DNA from: Platerodrilus igneus | Lineage: Eukaryota; Arthropoda; Insecta; Coleoptera; Lycidae | Length of the DNA: 64,000 nucleotides | Direction of reading: 5' to 3' | NCBI GenBank assembly: GCA_036346225.1 | Contig: JARFIW010000003.1 | Coordinates: 2,350,501-2,414,500 of the forward strand | Part shown: positions 48,126 through 60,545 of the stretch, one piece after another | Layout of the letters: each line of letters starts with the position of its first letter | Numbering within the stretch: the stretch's first letter is position 1 | Notes under the pieces: generated by a model | What the model was told of the DNA's origin: nothing | Databases searched by the model: none | The model's input: the letters and a program-made list of their open reading frames with translations, nothing else | Translations under genes and position numbers: made by a program

Positions 48126-48233
48126 GTACTCGCTTTGGCGCTACATATACTAAAATTGGAACGATATGGAGAAAATTAGCATGACCATTGCGCAAGGGTG
48201 ACACGCAAAATCGTGAAACGTGTACACATTTTT
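48126..48233 (+). ncRNA. U6 snRNA-like sequence, probable pseudogene
   Basis: The segment follows U6 spliceosomal RNA nearly end to end: acatatactaaaattggaac, agaaaattagcatgacc, tgcgcaagggtgacacgcaa, aatcgtgaaacgtg, and a terminal T-run (catttttg) that would stop RNA polymerase III. About 15 positions differ. The catalytic ACAGAGA box reads ATGGAGA, two changes in the most conserved part of the molecule, while the AGC triad (ttAGCatg) remains. No good TATA/PSE promoter is visible upstream. Most likely a retroposed or decayed copy; a diverged functional variant is less likely. Confidence 0.75.
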
Positions 48234-48387
48234 GATCGGACGCAATTCAACATCAAAACTAGGGATACTATTATTCAAACCCTATTTTCAGTTTTTGTTT
48301 TAGTTTGTTAGGTTTCGATTTAGGATCGATCAATTTTGAGGCTAGATTTCATTCGAAGCACGTTATTTTCGCGTTTAAACCCAATGT

Positions 48388-48456
48388 AGTACTTTCAGGT
48401 GAAGCATTGGGGACGTGACCGCAAGTATAGCGGCTCTTATTAAAATTATAATATAC
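48388..48456 (+). mobile_element. SINE 3'-end fragment
   Basis: gtagtactttcaggtgaagc ... ccgcaagtatagcggctctt with an ATT-rich tail, the same family end as at 3.1 and 43.1 kb. 5'-truncated. No clear duplication. Confidence 0.6.
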
Positions 48457-49008
48457 ATCAAAGATAGCAGATCTGCTCTCCACGATATAACCGAAAAATG
48501 TAATTAAAATTTTTTTAAAGGCCCAAAATTTAATTAGGGGCGACTACAAAATTTAAAGATCAACTAAAATTGTACCGTTAGTATATTTCAGTTATAATAA
48601 ATGTAAATATTTCTGTATTAACACTTATTAATGGTGTCTTAAACGACACCAGGTATTCATAAGTGAGAAATTATCAATCATAAAATTTTATCTGAAAGGT
48701 ATTTAACCTAGCATGAGAATATCAATCCAATTTTAACCGTATTTACAGATCAAGCAGGTATATAAAATGTAGGTCCAGTATAGCTGTGGACAGTGGTGTA
48801 TCTTTCATATGTCTGTTGAATCATCAAGAAGCACAAATAACGGTCCTTTATGATTTAAATATATAACCTTTTCTTGCAGGTACAAAGTTAGGTGTGTGAC
48901 AACAAAGCTTTTGTGCTCAGAAGCGTTGGTTTCTATTTTTTCCAATTAGTGCTTTCTCGTTAGAAACAAAAACTAACAAAGTAGTGGCGCTTTGATATAT
49001 CCGTTAAT

Positions 49009-49246
49009 ACACACACACACGCACGCTTACGCACGCGCGCATGCACGCACGTACGCATGCACGCACCCACCCACGCCCCCACGCACACACACGCACGCAC
49101 ACACGCGTACACACGCACACATACACACGCACACATACACAAGCACACACACGCACACACACGCACACACGCGCGCACACACACTCACACACGCACACGC
49201 ACATGCACACCCACACGCACACGCGCGCGCGAGCACACACACACAC
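49009..49246. repeat. Compound (CA/CG)n microsatellite
   Basis: About 240 bp of alternating purine/pyrimidine, mostly ACAC with frequent ACGC. Open frames on both strands here are artefacts of the repeat. Confidence 0.95.
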
Positions 49247-49254
49247 CGGATAGT

Positions 49255-49648
49255 CTCTTGAAGGAACCGCGGAAGTTAGAGTTCCAAGTTAGTCCGAAAG
49301 ATTCCAAAGATCGTTATTTTAAACGGATTAAATTACAGATTTTTCGTGGCTTTTGTAAATATAGAGGTGAGTTGTATTCTCTTTGACAACCACCCTAGAT
49401 TCAGTGTTTCGGCTTGAAGTATTTAGTTCATCTTAATTTAAAATTATTATAATTACAGTCGAACAGTAATGGTAACGCTCAAACGTTATAGACATTTTTT
49501 TCGAAAGTTGTATGTTGCGATACAGCTGCCTTTGAGTTGGACGACACCTTTTGATATGCGATATCGCAGACCCAGACTTAGGACGTCAATGAGAATGTTG
49601 TGGAATGTCCTTGAATTGCTAGCTCTGAAAAGAATTTCTCTCCGTAGG
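49255..49648 (+). CDS. Candidate spliced exons, unidentified
   Basis: An open segment ending [12 protein letters not shown] at a donor (gag|gtgagt, 49,366) is followed by an acceptor (aattacag, about 49,459) and a segment with ATG at 49,469 ([20 protein letters not shown]...) open to a donor-like ccgtag|gtaaat at about 49,649. Direct joining brings in an early stop (VEQ*), so either the first exon is a C-terminus or the second starts translation anew. No domain recognised. May be non-coding. Confidence 0.25.
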
Positions 49649-52613
49649 TAAATATGATAACTCCTTGTAAAGTTTGTGGAATTTCCAGGTTTAGCGTTCT
49701 ATGGTCAAACGCTAAAGCACAATCAAATAATTTTATTTAATGCGACACGTGTACAACTGTTTTAAATGTTACATTCATTAGACAAATTATTTATAATCAA
49801 CAATTTTGAAGAGCAGCAATTTAATGTAAAAGAGTGTAATGTTAATTACGTTATCAACGTTATTTTATTCTTTAAATAATCAAGTTTTTTTAAATTCTTA
49901 TTTTTAAAACTGATTATTTTTCCACAGTGCTTAAACATTTGCCTTACATATGACTTTAGTTATCGTACTAGATTTGTTTGTGCACAAAAATCTCCACCAA
50001 AATATTGATAATAGGTTTTGAACTCAAATCAGTGTAAAATTGTTTTCGAGTAACATAATTAATGTTCATAATACAAGAATGAGTACTCAAACTTCATCAT
50101 AAAATATCAATGTTAAGCATTAAAATATAATAAATTTCTGATCGTATTTATCGATTGTGTAACAATAGGTTGCTGTCCGTGGTACCTCAATCAGTACAAG
50201 CGATATTTTCGCTTGAATTTGTTCAGTAGCTTCTAACACGCTCCAAAGTTATTTAAAATTCTTCTGTATATTCACTAACCGTTATTTAAAGTACCAAAAT
50301 TTCTGTCAATTCGTTAAATTAGTTAAAATTACTGACCATTCTTTAAAGAAGTTTGTCAAACAGCTTTCTGTATTACTTTGAAAATTACACTAAGTTCATG
50401 TTTCAAATTAATTTCACTGATTTTCTTCACGCACATTAGCGTGCCGACTTTTACATCCCTGAATCACAGAACAAAATTCATCTTCCTAGATTTTATCTTG
50501 TATTTCTACGATTTCAAATCGTAAGACAGTGGATTTATCAGTCGCATTGAAGGTTTTTCCTAACATTCTTACTGTTTAGAATTTTTCAACAGATAAAGAA
50601 TTTTGATATGCTTTTAACGACTGAAATGCATATGATTTCCTGCTATTTTCGCGTTAATTAATCTCATATTGAAATAGCAAGATAGTAACCGGCTTGAGTG
50701 CATCTGCCTTGAAACACATCAGAATGTTTGAACTTCTACTTTGATAATTTTGTTTAACTCTACAAGTTTGCTTCACAATCTTTTCAATAACACGTTATTT
50801 TGGACAGATTAAACACTTTAATTTGCGTTGTATCGTTATTTAAATTACATTGTGAGCGTTTCCCATAAACTTATGTGTCTTGAAGATCTACCAAGATAAA
50901 CGAAATTCACCAAAATTTGTATAACAAACTAAGAAATATGTACAATTTACACCTCTACAACCTTCATAATGTCATTTGCTATTTAAAACCTTTGAATCAA
51001 AGTAAAATTAAATATTCAATTTGCTTTTTACAAAATTATAATCCTTTTTAAGCAAGTAAAGCCAGCAAAAATAATTATGTATTATATCGAATGCTTCGTT
51101 GAACGTTCTATGCTCCTTTCTCTTTTAACGTATTTTCTACGTGGTAACAAAAATCCTTTTATGACCCTTTACACAAGTATCTAAGTACAAGTTTCAAATA
51201 TTCAAAAATAAGTTTTATGCTATTAGTTGAAACATAAATGCTAACCTGGTATTTTCCGATTAATTTTCTGGTTGGAATCAGCTGCTAAATTAGTGGACTC
51301 AAAGTTGTGAATCCGTAGCTCTTTGTGCGCCCCAGTACCTCAAACGCCTCTTTACAGCGTGTTGCTAACTAATGACTTCGTGTTGCGTTAAGCTTTAGTT
51401 GTACTCTTAATGTCTTGATTTAGAGTTTTCCCATATATCGTATTTAGTACTTTTTAGTAGTTTTACGTCCGTGCTTTGTTAGATTTCTTATTGATTTGTT
51501 TAGTGCCCTAATTAATAAATTGTAAAGATTTGTTTATTACTAAATTAAATTTAGACTTACGTTTAATGCCAATGGCGGATTTCCTATACACTTGCATGTT
51601 TGAACGCGCACTTGTACTGTATTCTTTACATGAAATTTTAATTACTTTGACTTTCACTTATAAACTTTATTTATCTTCAAAATTGAACTTTGCGTAATAT
51701 TATTATTTCAATTAGTACTGGTTGTGCTTCGGTTAAGGAATAAATGAATGTTAACTGTTTAGGTGAATTATATAGACTAGTCTTTCCACGTGCTGTTATT
51801 GGTTGACCGCTTGCTAACTTATTCGACCATGGCTGAGGCGTTGCCTTGCACTATCATGCAGCCGGTTGGGTTTTACTTGTAGTCGCTCAATATATGCATT
51901 GTTTATACGCCCCAAAAAGCACGTAGACAAAAGCTTCATATTATGAATTTCGTTAGCCAATGGTACTTTGTACCTTTCAACATCACGGAATTGTAATTTT
52001 GTACAGGAATTTATCAAATTTTCTTTTTAATTCCGCACGTTATATAAAACTTATTGTTCTATATTTTGTTTACCCAATAAACTGGGTTTTGTTCAAATGA
52101 GGCGATTTCTACATTTAAAACATTACGTAGGTTAAATTTTAGAATGGGATTCTTTAACAGATGACGTACATTAGATGCGGTTATTGACTTCTTGCGTTAT
52201 GAAATATGCTTGTTTTGATAGGCCTGTTTATAATAACCATGCATTGAGTATTTTCTTGCGCTAATGCGTTGAGTTTGATAAAGATTTGTTTCGCATTTGT
52301 TTTACTTTGGATACGCCTAATTTGTATTTGTTTAAAGTTTAAGAATGTGTTAATGTTTCTAAAATGAATTGGTTTACGCCCAGAGTTATTTATTTTACTA
52401 AATATGGTTAAATTATTAAAGGGTGAGCTTCCTTTCATTGTCTGTAGTTAGTTGTTGATTTTGTACAGGGTGTCTGTATTTGCATTTTGTATAATGAACG
52501 AATAGTGTACTTTTTATGGTTTAAATGTTTAGTTTTCTTGATTGTTGTGTTGTTTTCATGAAGTATACCTTCCCTGTGACCTTATGTACCCTTAAATAAC
52601 CCTATTATCATAG

Positions 52614-52616
<3 letters not shown>
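49649..52616. other. No gene recognised
   Basis: AT-rich. Two minus-strand ORFs (51,814-52,017 and 52,181-52,438) have no known motif, although both contain plausible protein-like composition and could be scraps of one old retroelement. Confidence 0.3.

Positions 52617-52658
<42 letters not shown>
52617..52658. repeat. (TA)n microsatellite
   Basis: Pure TA run flanked by the short inverted pair agcaata / tattgct. Confidence 0.9.
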
Positions 52659-52659
<1 letters not shown>

Positions 52660-55600
52660 CTTTGACCCGCCTATACGTTGTAAACCCAAATTAATGCTGA
52701 GACTTGGATACAGCCAAATTGTATTAATGACGATGCAATAGAAAATATGAAATTATTATCTTTCCGTGTCTTTTTTCTTGTCTCACTAGTTCAGGGGAAA
52801 ATATGTGGATTTTTTTAAAAAGAAACGAAACACAAATTTCAAGAAATATTTCTAAAGAATCTTCTAAGCATTCAAAAACACCTTCCCTTTATATACATTA
52901 TCTAAAAAATCTATTACATTCAACAAAACAACACTTATAAAAACAATCTACAGCTTAAGCTTTGCTAAAAATTTTTATCTAATGCTTATTTATTTATTAA
53001 AATAATTCTTACCTAATCCTTGTTAACAATTACAGAACCCAAACATCTTCTATGCGAAGTGTAAAATCCTCTTTAAGTTTTCTGTTGATAATTTACCTAT
53101 ACTTTATTACACCGTTTGTCAGTGTAATAGGCCAATGACGTTGCACAGATAATTTTAAAAAAAATCAAAAATGCGCCCATCTCTGTCCTCAAAAGTTGCT
53201 AGAAATTATCCTCTTGACAAATAATTCTTATAAAAATTAAAATTTAGTTTAATTTACTATTAGGTTACAAAAACAAAACAAATTATACTTGCAATTGGTA
53301 TGGTCCAATACTTCTTTTTAGCACTTTATAAAAAATATCACTTCCATTGTAATTAACGGCATTAAATACTTCCTGGTTCCATTTCAAATGTTCATTTATA
53401 ACTAATGTTGACGTTGAAATATCAGTTTGCAAAGTGCATTTATTTTTAGTCGATTAAAATCAGCAGTTGTGATCTTGTAGCAAGATTATTTATATTATTT
53501 TTAAAAAATTCAAAGCATGATACATTCTGGATAATGTAACAATTATGCGAATTTCGCATTTCAATGAGCTAAGTAAGTGCAGTGATCGCAGTTGTTATAA
53601 TTTATGTCTATCGTAAAACGTCTTTCATTCTTTGTTGATGCATCAAAGCATAGTCGTTGCTATCTCTGTCTCTCTGTAATACGTAGAGCTATTAAACTTG
53701 TTATCTCGGTTTTATAGCTTTTTCCGATATTAGCGGGTTCTTTGAATTGGAGCGTTTATTCATTGATAGAAAATAGTTGGCTTATTTAATGGCTTTTAGA
53801 ACATTTTTAGTCAAATGACATTCGTTTATTAAATAACCTAGACATTCGAAAATTTGGAATTAATTCGAAACTAACTTCTTTGATAAAAAGATACGTTTTA
53901 TTTTAGAACTCATAAAGTGGTATGAATGCATCTCTTTATCCAATTTACCTTTTAGTAAATGCATCGTACTACGCTTTTAACAAACAACGCTTATTGTGGC
54001 ATTGATTCTTATTCTAGCAAAGAAGATAACTTAAAATTGAAGTTATATCTGGTATCTACAGAATAACTATTTATTCACGGATAAAAATAAATGCTTTGCT
54101 TTTGTGCATTAAAATGAAAACTTGTTTTTAAGGTGTCTCTCAAGAGTAATCATTTACGCACAAGGCTAAAATGAATTAATTTTAAAATTGGTAATCTAAG
54201 TTTATACAGGGTGGAAATATTAAATACAGGGAAATTTTACTTTTCTCCGTTTTCTTCTCTTTGTGTGATTTTTCCATGGAATTTTTCAATCAATGATCTC
54301 TCGTGACCTTGTAATGTAACCGACCTGGGAACTGCTACAAATCTGTACTCTAACCTACCTAAGAACGAACGAACGCCCTATCTTGACAATACCTAGCCTG
54401 GTGTTTTAGTCGTCTATGGCTGTGGCTAGTGACACTTACGTTGTGTGACCAAATATACACACTAAGATGGCGTTAAGGCGGGAAGGTTTGAAATAAAACT
54501 ACAATAGTTAACGACCCTACTTTAATTATTACATGATAACCTCAAAATTAGCTCACCATTAATTAAACGTAAATTACAAGAGCAAACAGTGCCAGACTTC
54601 CTGAGTTAACGCTGAAGAAAGAGTATCGGCAGATAAAACCTCAACAACCCCGCGTTTCTAACTGCATAAATACACCTCTCAAAGGATAGGATGCCGAACA
54701 AGCACCCTGTGCACGTTTAATATTACAGGGTGTCAACTGTTACTCAGACATTCTGCATATGAGACTGAAGAAAGGTTAGTGTAGTCTAGCTAATCTCTTC
54801 TAGAAGGAACCGAAGACGGCTGAGCCATTACTTCTCGGCTAAAGTTGAAGAAGAAGAACACCGGGAAGATAAGGACCTTGACTACCCATGTTCCACCCCG
54901 CACGGCCACAAAATTTTAGTAAATTCAACAAAGGCTCAAACATACACGTTTATCGCATTAACAGTTTCCAGCCCGTTTGGCAATATGGTTCACAATGATT
55001 AACTTACATTCTATCATTGCATAAACAGTACTACAAATACATTGACTAAAACAAATATTTAAACAAATATGAACGTATTTTATTATAGTACCAAACAATG
55101 GGTACAAATTGAATTGAACATCTTCTACATAGTCGTAAAACAAACGCGTTAATACGGGGTCACAGCAGAGGTTCGTAATCACATCATAACAGGAATAAAT
55201 AAATCTCAATATTAGTTACTGATAGAATTGTAGGTTATAATACGTCAGACGCTTCAAACTAACTTATGGTTAGGTTATAAAAACGAGACATGAATTATGC
55301 AGTTATAAACGCACGGCTAAAACTGAAATAAGCATTTACATAATCATAACAAATTATAAAACATTGAAACAAATTATAAAATATGTATGTAACAAATACA
55401 TACCAAAATTCTATAGAAACAATGCAAGCCCAGATTCAGGCGCTAAATCTTTATATAAATGCATGTTAAAATATATTTGATCTAGCAAGCAAAAGTTAAG
55501 AATTATTTATTTTGATTGCATCAGGCTAAAACGTGCTTTCAAAAATTACACACATCGTGGCATTAGATTTACAAACAAAAAATATACATACCAACTTTGT

Positions 55601-56351
55601 GGTTAATTCAATTACTATCTTAAGACACAACCAACCAACATTAAATAATTAATCAAGCTTCAATGCAATCAGATAATTTCAAAATAACATATAATTAAAA
55701 ACATTACCTTGAATAAAACTGCCAGTGAAGCTTTTTCAACCTTTCATTTTTAAATCTGTAGTAGGTTGAGACTTGTAAAAATGATATCCATCGCTCTTAC
55801 AATTGGTAAATTCTGCCGTCACGGAGTGCGTTCGGAAACCTGGAAGTGATTACCGTGCTCTTCAAAAATACTCTAGAATATCGAAATATACACTATAATG
55901 TTTGCGATAATTATAACCCATGAAAATTGATTTAAAGAAATAGTATGGACCAGTACAACCTCATTATCAGATTAATATATACAGAAGCCTCACTTGAGCT
56001 CGCTCACTATAGATATTTTAAAAACCAGCACAGATACAAATTCGGTTAAATCCAACAGATTAGGAAAACAAAGCAAGAGAAGTTTGGCTACGTGATAAAT
56101 TAAACGAAAAGTTTGAATAAATTGCTATACAAACAAGGGGACGTGACTTGAAAAGGGTACAAAGGTATTATATTCAGAGGAATACACTACACAAAACTAG
56201 ATATCTACGTGATGTACTGAGCATTTCGACGAAAATTTGGATGGTAACTTTATAGAAAGTCCGAACGCCTAAATTATACAGCAAAGTGCAACGCCTCAAT
56301 CAACAACGTAAACTAGGAAAACCAATCATACAGGTGAGGAAGAGGATTCTT
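52659..56351. other. Non-coding tract
   Basis: AT-rich with no recognised gene. Near 54,724 the string acagggtgtcaactgttact resembles the terminal sequence next to the mariner-like remnant at 25.6 kb and may be a small relic of that family. A GC-richer island at 54,290-54,480 holds no recognised feature. Confidence 0.35.
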
Positions 56352-56546
56352 TATATAGGACACGAATCGGATAAACAATCAGTCTTTCTTCAACCAATAC
56401 TTTGTACCAGTTCAAATTAGAATATCACGCGAAGTGAAAATAGTAAATTAAATAATTATAATTTTAGTGAAAGTCGTAGTTGAAAAATTTTGAAATAACA
56501 ATACTAGTGCAAGTAAACGTTAGAAGTTTGCCGTTGACTTTGAAAC
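56352..56546 (+). promoter_or_regulatory. TATA/initiator core promoter and non-coding first exon
   Basis: TATATAG starts at 56,352 and the arthropod initiator TCAGTC has its A (+1) at 56,381, 29 bp downstream, the optimal spacing. A GA-rich stretch (gaggaagaggatt) precedes the TATA box. The predicted transcript runs without long ORF to a strong donor, GTAAGT, at 56,547, giving a first exon of 166 nt. The downstream exons are not identified and may lie beyond the repeats to the right or outside the window. It could belong to a host gene or a transposon. Confidence 0.5.
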
Positions 56547-56654
56547 GTAAGTTAAAACTTTCAATTAACATAATTTTAATATTTAATAACTTAGGGCTCT
56601 AAATGTTCGACTAGATCTAAATATTTGACGAGATAACTAACTAAACAAGCTAAA

Positions 56655-56770
56655 TTATCAGCTAAATTACCATCTAAATTACCATATAAATTGTCATCTA
56701 AATTATCATTTAAATTTTCATCTGAATGCGAATCTAAACGTTGGTCTGCAACGTTAAAATACAAATCTAA
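56655..56770. repeat. Degenerate short tandem repeat (about 12-18 bp)
   Basis: Repeated aaatta-catct / aaattgtcatct / aaattatcattt / aaattttcatct units, progressively diverged to the right. Confidence 0.6.
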
Positions 56771-57120
56771 ATCTAAATTTGCATCGGAGGAGTGAAAGGG
56801 GAATTATTCTAAACATTGAATGGGTATTTGGCCAAGCTGTCTTATAAAATCAACAAATGAACTCAACTGATAACAATGCAGGGGTACTGGTCAACCACAC
56901 GCAGCAGTAGTTCGAAGAATTGGAAACACGGAGAGTAGAGCATAATTGACAGTTCTCCCGCCACATTTGCTCCAGCATCCACATTTGCTCCCACATCTGG
57001 ACCAAATTTACATGTAAATTCGCACTATAAAGTCTTATTTTTTAAGAATCTCCTCCTGCTCTCTCCTTGCTCTACTCCTTGCTCGAACCACCCCTTACCA
57101 TTTTGATTACGTCACACCCG

Positions 57121-57700
57121 CATTCTTTCACCCGCGAGATAAATCTTTCTCCACATTTCCACCCACGAGATAAACCTATCTTGTTTGGTATCAATTAATA
57201 TTAGATTTTTTTCAGCTACCCGAATTTCTAAGAATTTTTTAGATTGCATCATCCCCCAGGGAGCTACCCTGATTTTAAGATTTCTTACCTGTAGCGACTT
57301 TTGAGCGTTCTTATAAATTTTTTTATACATGCGATACATCTTGTTCGTCTAGAATTTTACACAGAATCCGAATCTGCAAACAGATTTGAAATCGGACCAC
57401 GCCCTGCAAAGTTACACATATACCCTCTGCGAGATAAATCTTTCTCCACATTTCCACCCACGAGATAAACCTACCTTGCTTGGTATCAATCAATATTAGA
57501 ATTTTCTCAGCTACCCAAATCTCTTTAAATTTTTTAGATAGCTCCATCCCCAGAGAGCTACCCCATTTTAAGATTTTTTGCTGGTAGCGATTTCTGACGG
57601 TCCTTATAAATTTTTATACATGCAATACATCTTGTTAGTCTAGAATTTTATGTAGAATCCGAATCTGTAAACAGATTTAAAAATAGCCACCCTTACCATT
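57121..57700. repeat. Tandem duplication, unit about 290 bp
   Basis: Unit 1 (57,134-57,427) and unit 2 (57,428-57,700) share gagataaatctttctccaca, tttccacccacgagataaac, gaatccgaatctg and more. A third diverged part-copy lies at 60,420-60,545. The minus-strand ORFs here (57,112-57,339 and 57,323-57,547) are just two copies of the same chance frame. Confidence 0.8.
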
Positions 57701-57870
57701 TTACACACACCTCTAAATTATAAATTTCCTGCGGCTCATACCTAAAAGAAAATCTAAAAACTATTCTTAACACTTTTTATTACAGACAATTTTTACTAAT
57801 ACAGTTTAAATTTTGTAAACCACATTTCTAAATACATATTTACAATTTTTTATTCTTAACCTAGAACTTC

Positions 57871-58646
57871 TCATATCGACTTGTACTTATTAATATTTAT
57901 TTCTAAATAGAGCACCTTTTCCAAAGACCAACCGGACCCGCATGTTTCAAATTCCTCTGATTTTGTTCTTATGGTTTCGCTTAAGACCTCGTACATATTT
58001 TCCAGATTACTAGAAGACGTTATAACCACATTTTTTGTGTTAAAGGATTTCACATCGGTAGTCTCTTCCCCCATTTTGGTGTAAACGCCGTAGAGTTCGC
58101 AATATACCTTTATTGCTGTATGTTGCATTTTTTTTTCATTTATTAATCGAATAAATCGCTCTTTCTGCTTCCAAAGAAACTCGGACACTCCATCGTCGAC
58201 ACTGGCGTTCTTTATGCGATAGCTAGCCATACGGTTGTTAAACGCTGTACTAACCATTTCTACACCATCGTCGTTAGTAGCGGTAACTGATGCATTTTTA
58301 TGTCTGTTGCTTCTCAAGTGTGCGGCATAGGTAGTCTTTTCCATTTCGAAATCGCATACTTTACACATAATTCGTGGTTGTTTAGTACAAGGCCCTTTAA
58401 CAGCTGGCGGAGCTGAACGTTTACGGCTAATGACATACCGTGCTGTTTTCCTTGTGTCGCTGTAAGTTGCCCATTCTCGTAAAGCGATACCGCAAGACCC
58501 ACAGTTTAAGTACTTTGCTGCGGACGGATGTATAAGCAACCGTAGACGATGTTACACCACGACATTTGTTCTGGTGCCGTTTGAGAGCATTTTTCCAGGT
58601 GTAGGAAGCACCGCAAGAGTTGCACTAAAACGTTTGCAGATACCAT
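57871..58646 (-). pseudogene. Zinc-finger ORF, N-terminal region of a Polinton-type polymerase-like protein
   Basis: The open part (58,539-57,871, 222 codons) has a CxxC pair at residues 13-16 and a matrin/U1-type finger at C59-C62-H74-H80. It then has a helical region and a C-terminal SGWSLEKVLYLEININKY. Upstream in another frame is a further finger, CNSCGASYTWKNALKRHQNKC (about 58,618-58,556), so the start probably is the ATG at 58,646 and one frameshift separates the parts. In arthropods the SGW-x-L...L-x-(I/V)-N-(I/V)-N-K string is typical of the region just before Polinton-type family B DNA polymerases. Here the frame ends at that point and no polymerase follows. It may be a remnant, or an independent zinc-finger gene of the element to its right. 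Confidence 0.5.
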
Positions 58647-59329
58647 TTTAGTACAAAACAAAATCCGCACTATAGCACTTTGGTTAAACTTGTAAGCGAA
58701 CTAACTTATAACTAAAGAGTTTACTCTTGCGCACCTGCTTTATGTACCCTATAGAATGCAAACCGAAGGTTTCGAAGACACCGAACGAAGTTGAGGATTC
58801 AGCGGGGACTAAATGACGTCATAATCCTTGCTGCTCGTCCAATACATTTAGCGCCAATGCATGCACCCGGTTCGCATCGTCGATGGTGCGAATGCCGTTA
58901 GTAGAAACATCGGAAACGTCTTCCATGTTATACGGATCGCGTGCATATTAAAAATCCAAAAGGGTGATAGCACACGCACACAAATTGTGTGCAAGTCGTG
59001 CTGTAGAAGATGCAGTGCTACTATAACCAAAAACTTAATAAAAACACTTTAAACCATTACTAAGGAAATACCAACTTGTTGTCTACAGGATACTTACTAA
59101 TAAAGTAATTTAATTTTAAATAACTTCTACGTCATATTTTAGGAAATGGTGGGTTGAATATTTCCTTTGGAAACAATCGAAGATTGCCGAAGACACTCGA
59201 AGAGTGCACGAGCGCGGCCATTAAACCAATTAGCATTAATACCAAGTATTCCGTACGTTCGTAGGTTGCTCATTTCCTAGAACCAAATCTTCCGCATAAC
59301 GGTCGGCCGCACGTAATGATTTCTAGAAC
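58647..59329. other. Upstream of the zinc-finger ORF; nothing coding
   Basis: At 59,184-59,205 the string attgccgaagacactcgaag matches attgccgaagatagtcgaat at 63,689-63,708, about 95 bp upstream of the rep-like gene, so this may be a shared element end or promoter segment. Confidence 0.35.
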
Positions 59330-59403
59330 CGGTAAGTATTCGATATCGCCCAAATAGAGAATTAGATGCTCGATGTCTGTCAACTTTCGATTCCTCGTAA
59401 AAG
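59330..59403. repeat. Non-coding repeat R1, copy 2
   Basis: Resembles 60,947-61,013 (gtactcgataccatccaaat versus gtattcgatatcgcccaaat, then attRgatgctYg and tcctcgt). Both copies lie 3' of pieces of the rep-like gene and are probably part of the same element's non-coding end. Confidence 0.55.
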
Positions 59404-60156
59404 GTAGAAAAAACTCAGTCAATCATCCATCTAACTTAAACTTCGACCCGCTCCTGTTCTGATAATTTACAAACATTTTTCAAACGACAATGGGCCAAGA
59501 ATTTTTAAACCTCCGAGGGATCTTTAAGTCGTGATCAATTACACATCCGAGCTACGCGTAAACTAACATATTTTGCAGCAACTGTGCACTGTATAATACA
59601 TGCATACCCCTTCTTTGCGCTACTGCTATTCTTGTAGTTGCTTGAAAAAGTCAGTCGCCCTTTTTACTGCTAGGGCTGCTAAAAAAAGACCATTCCATAC
59701 TTTCTTTATAAGTGTAGCACATCGCGCACTTTTTTGTCGGATAATTAAATTTTTGTTTATGCAGGCCTTTACACTTTCGCTTATTTAAACATCTAATACG
59801 ATTGATTAACCACTTTCGATTATTCTAACGGAGACCACCATACATCCCGCCGCACCGTTCTTTTTGAATCCAACGATCCTATGGGCTTCCACGCACTAAC
59901 ACCTGACGTATCTTTCCTACTATTTGTTAAACAAAAACTACCGGCATCGCCATGTTCGTATACGAACGTAAGCAGATGTTTGTGGATATGTACGAGAATA
60001 TGTAGCCATATACATTAACCAGTCTAAGATATTTTATTTAGTCCACGAAAACTACTATTTTCTAAACCATAATTAATAATCGTCTTTATAGGTTGCACAT
60101 TTCTACCGTTACCCAATGACTGGTGCTACGTACATGGAAACTTTAATTTCTTATTG

Positions 60157-60260
60157 GAGAGAATTCTTATTCTCTCGCGCACTGCTGCGTAGTTGCATGC
60201 CTACCCCTTTTGGAGGTATATGCTCGTTATAGGTTGTAAGACCCTCGGTTTTACTAACTA
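60157..60260 (-). pseudogene. Second, decayed copy of the rep-like gene (C-terminal scrap)
   Basis: Minus-strand SKTEGLTTYNEHIPPKGVGM closely parallels FKTEGLTTYNNHIFPKVVDM of the larger gene at about 61,695-61,630. Nucleotide identity is clear as well (gttataggttgtaagaccct in both). Only about 30 codons are recognisable, so this is a remnant of an older or rearranged copy. Confidence 0.65.
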
Positions 60261-60419
60261 CAATTCGTGAGACCCTTTAATCTTTTAATCGTATCTTTCT
60301 CGCCTACAATACATTACTACCAACAAATTCTAATACTGGACCCCCATTAAATACGTCTTTAATTTTCCCTACAACTTTTTTTGTTGACAAGTGTTATATT
60401 GTATTTATTATACGCAGGG

Positions 60420-60545
60420 TAGTCACTCTTTTAAGATAAATATATTTTGCTAGGTATCAACTAATATTAAATTTTTCTAGGGACCCCAAATCTGTAAATA
60501 GATTTTAAATAGGACCACCCCATACAAAGTTATGCGTTTTAAAGA
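60420..60545. repeat. Part-copy of the 57.1-57.7 kb repeat unit
   Basis: Shares tatcaactaatattaaattt, aaatctgtaaatagatttta and accacccc-tacaaagttat with the units at 57.1-57.7 kb, linking the two ends of the cluster. Confidence 0.6.

Noticed and set aside
48960..49261. Several overlapping ORFs on both strands
   Set aside because: They are produced by the CA/CG microsatellite, which lacks stop codons in most frames.
54829..54850. Short match to the U2 snRNA start (cttctcggctaa)
   Set aside because: The match ends after about 12 bases with no Sm site or stems.
57112..57547. Two similar minus-strand ORFs
   Set aside because: They are the same chance frame in two copies of a non-coding tandem duplication.
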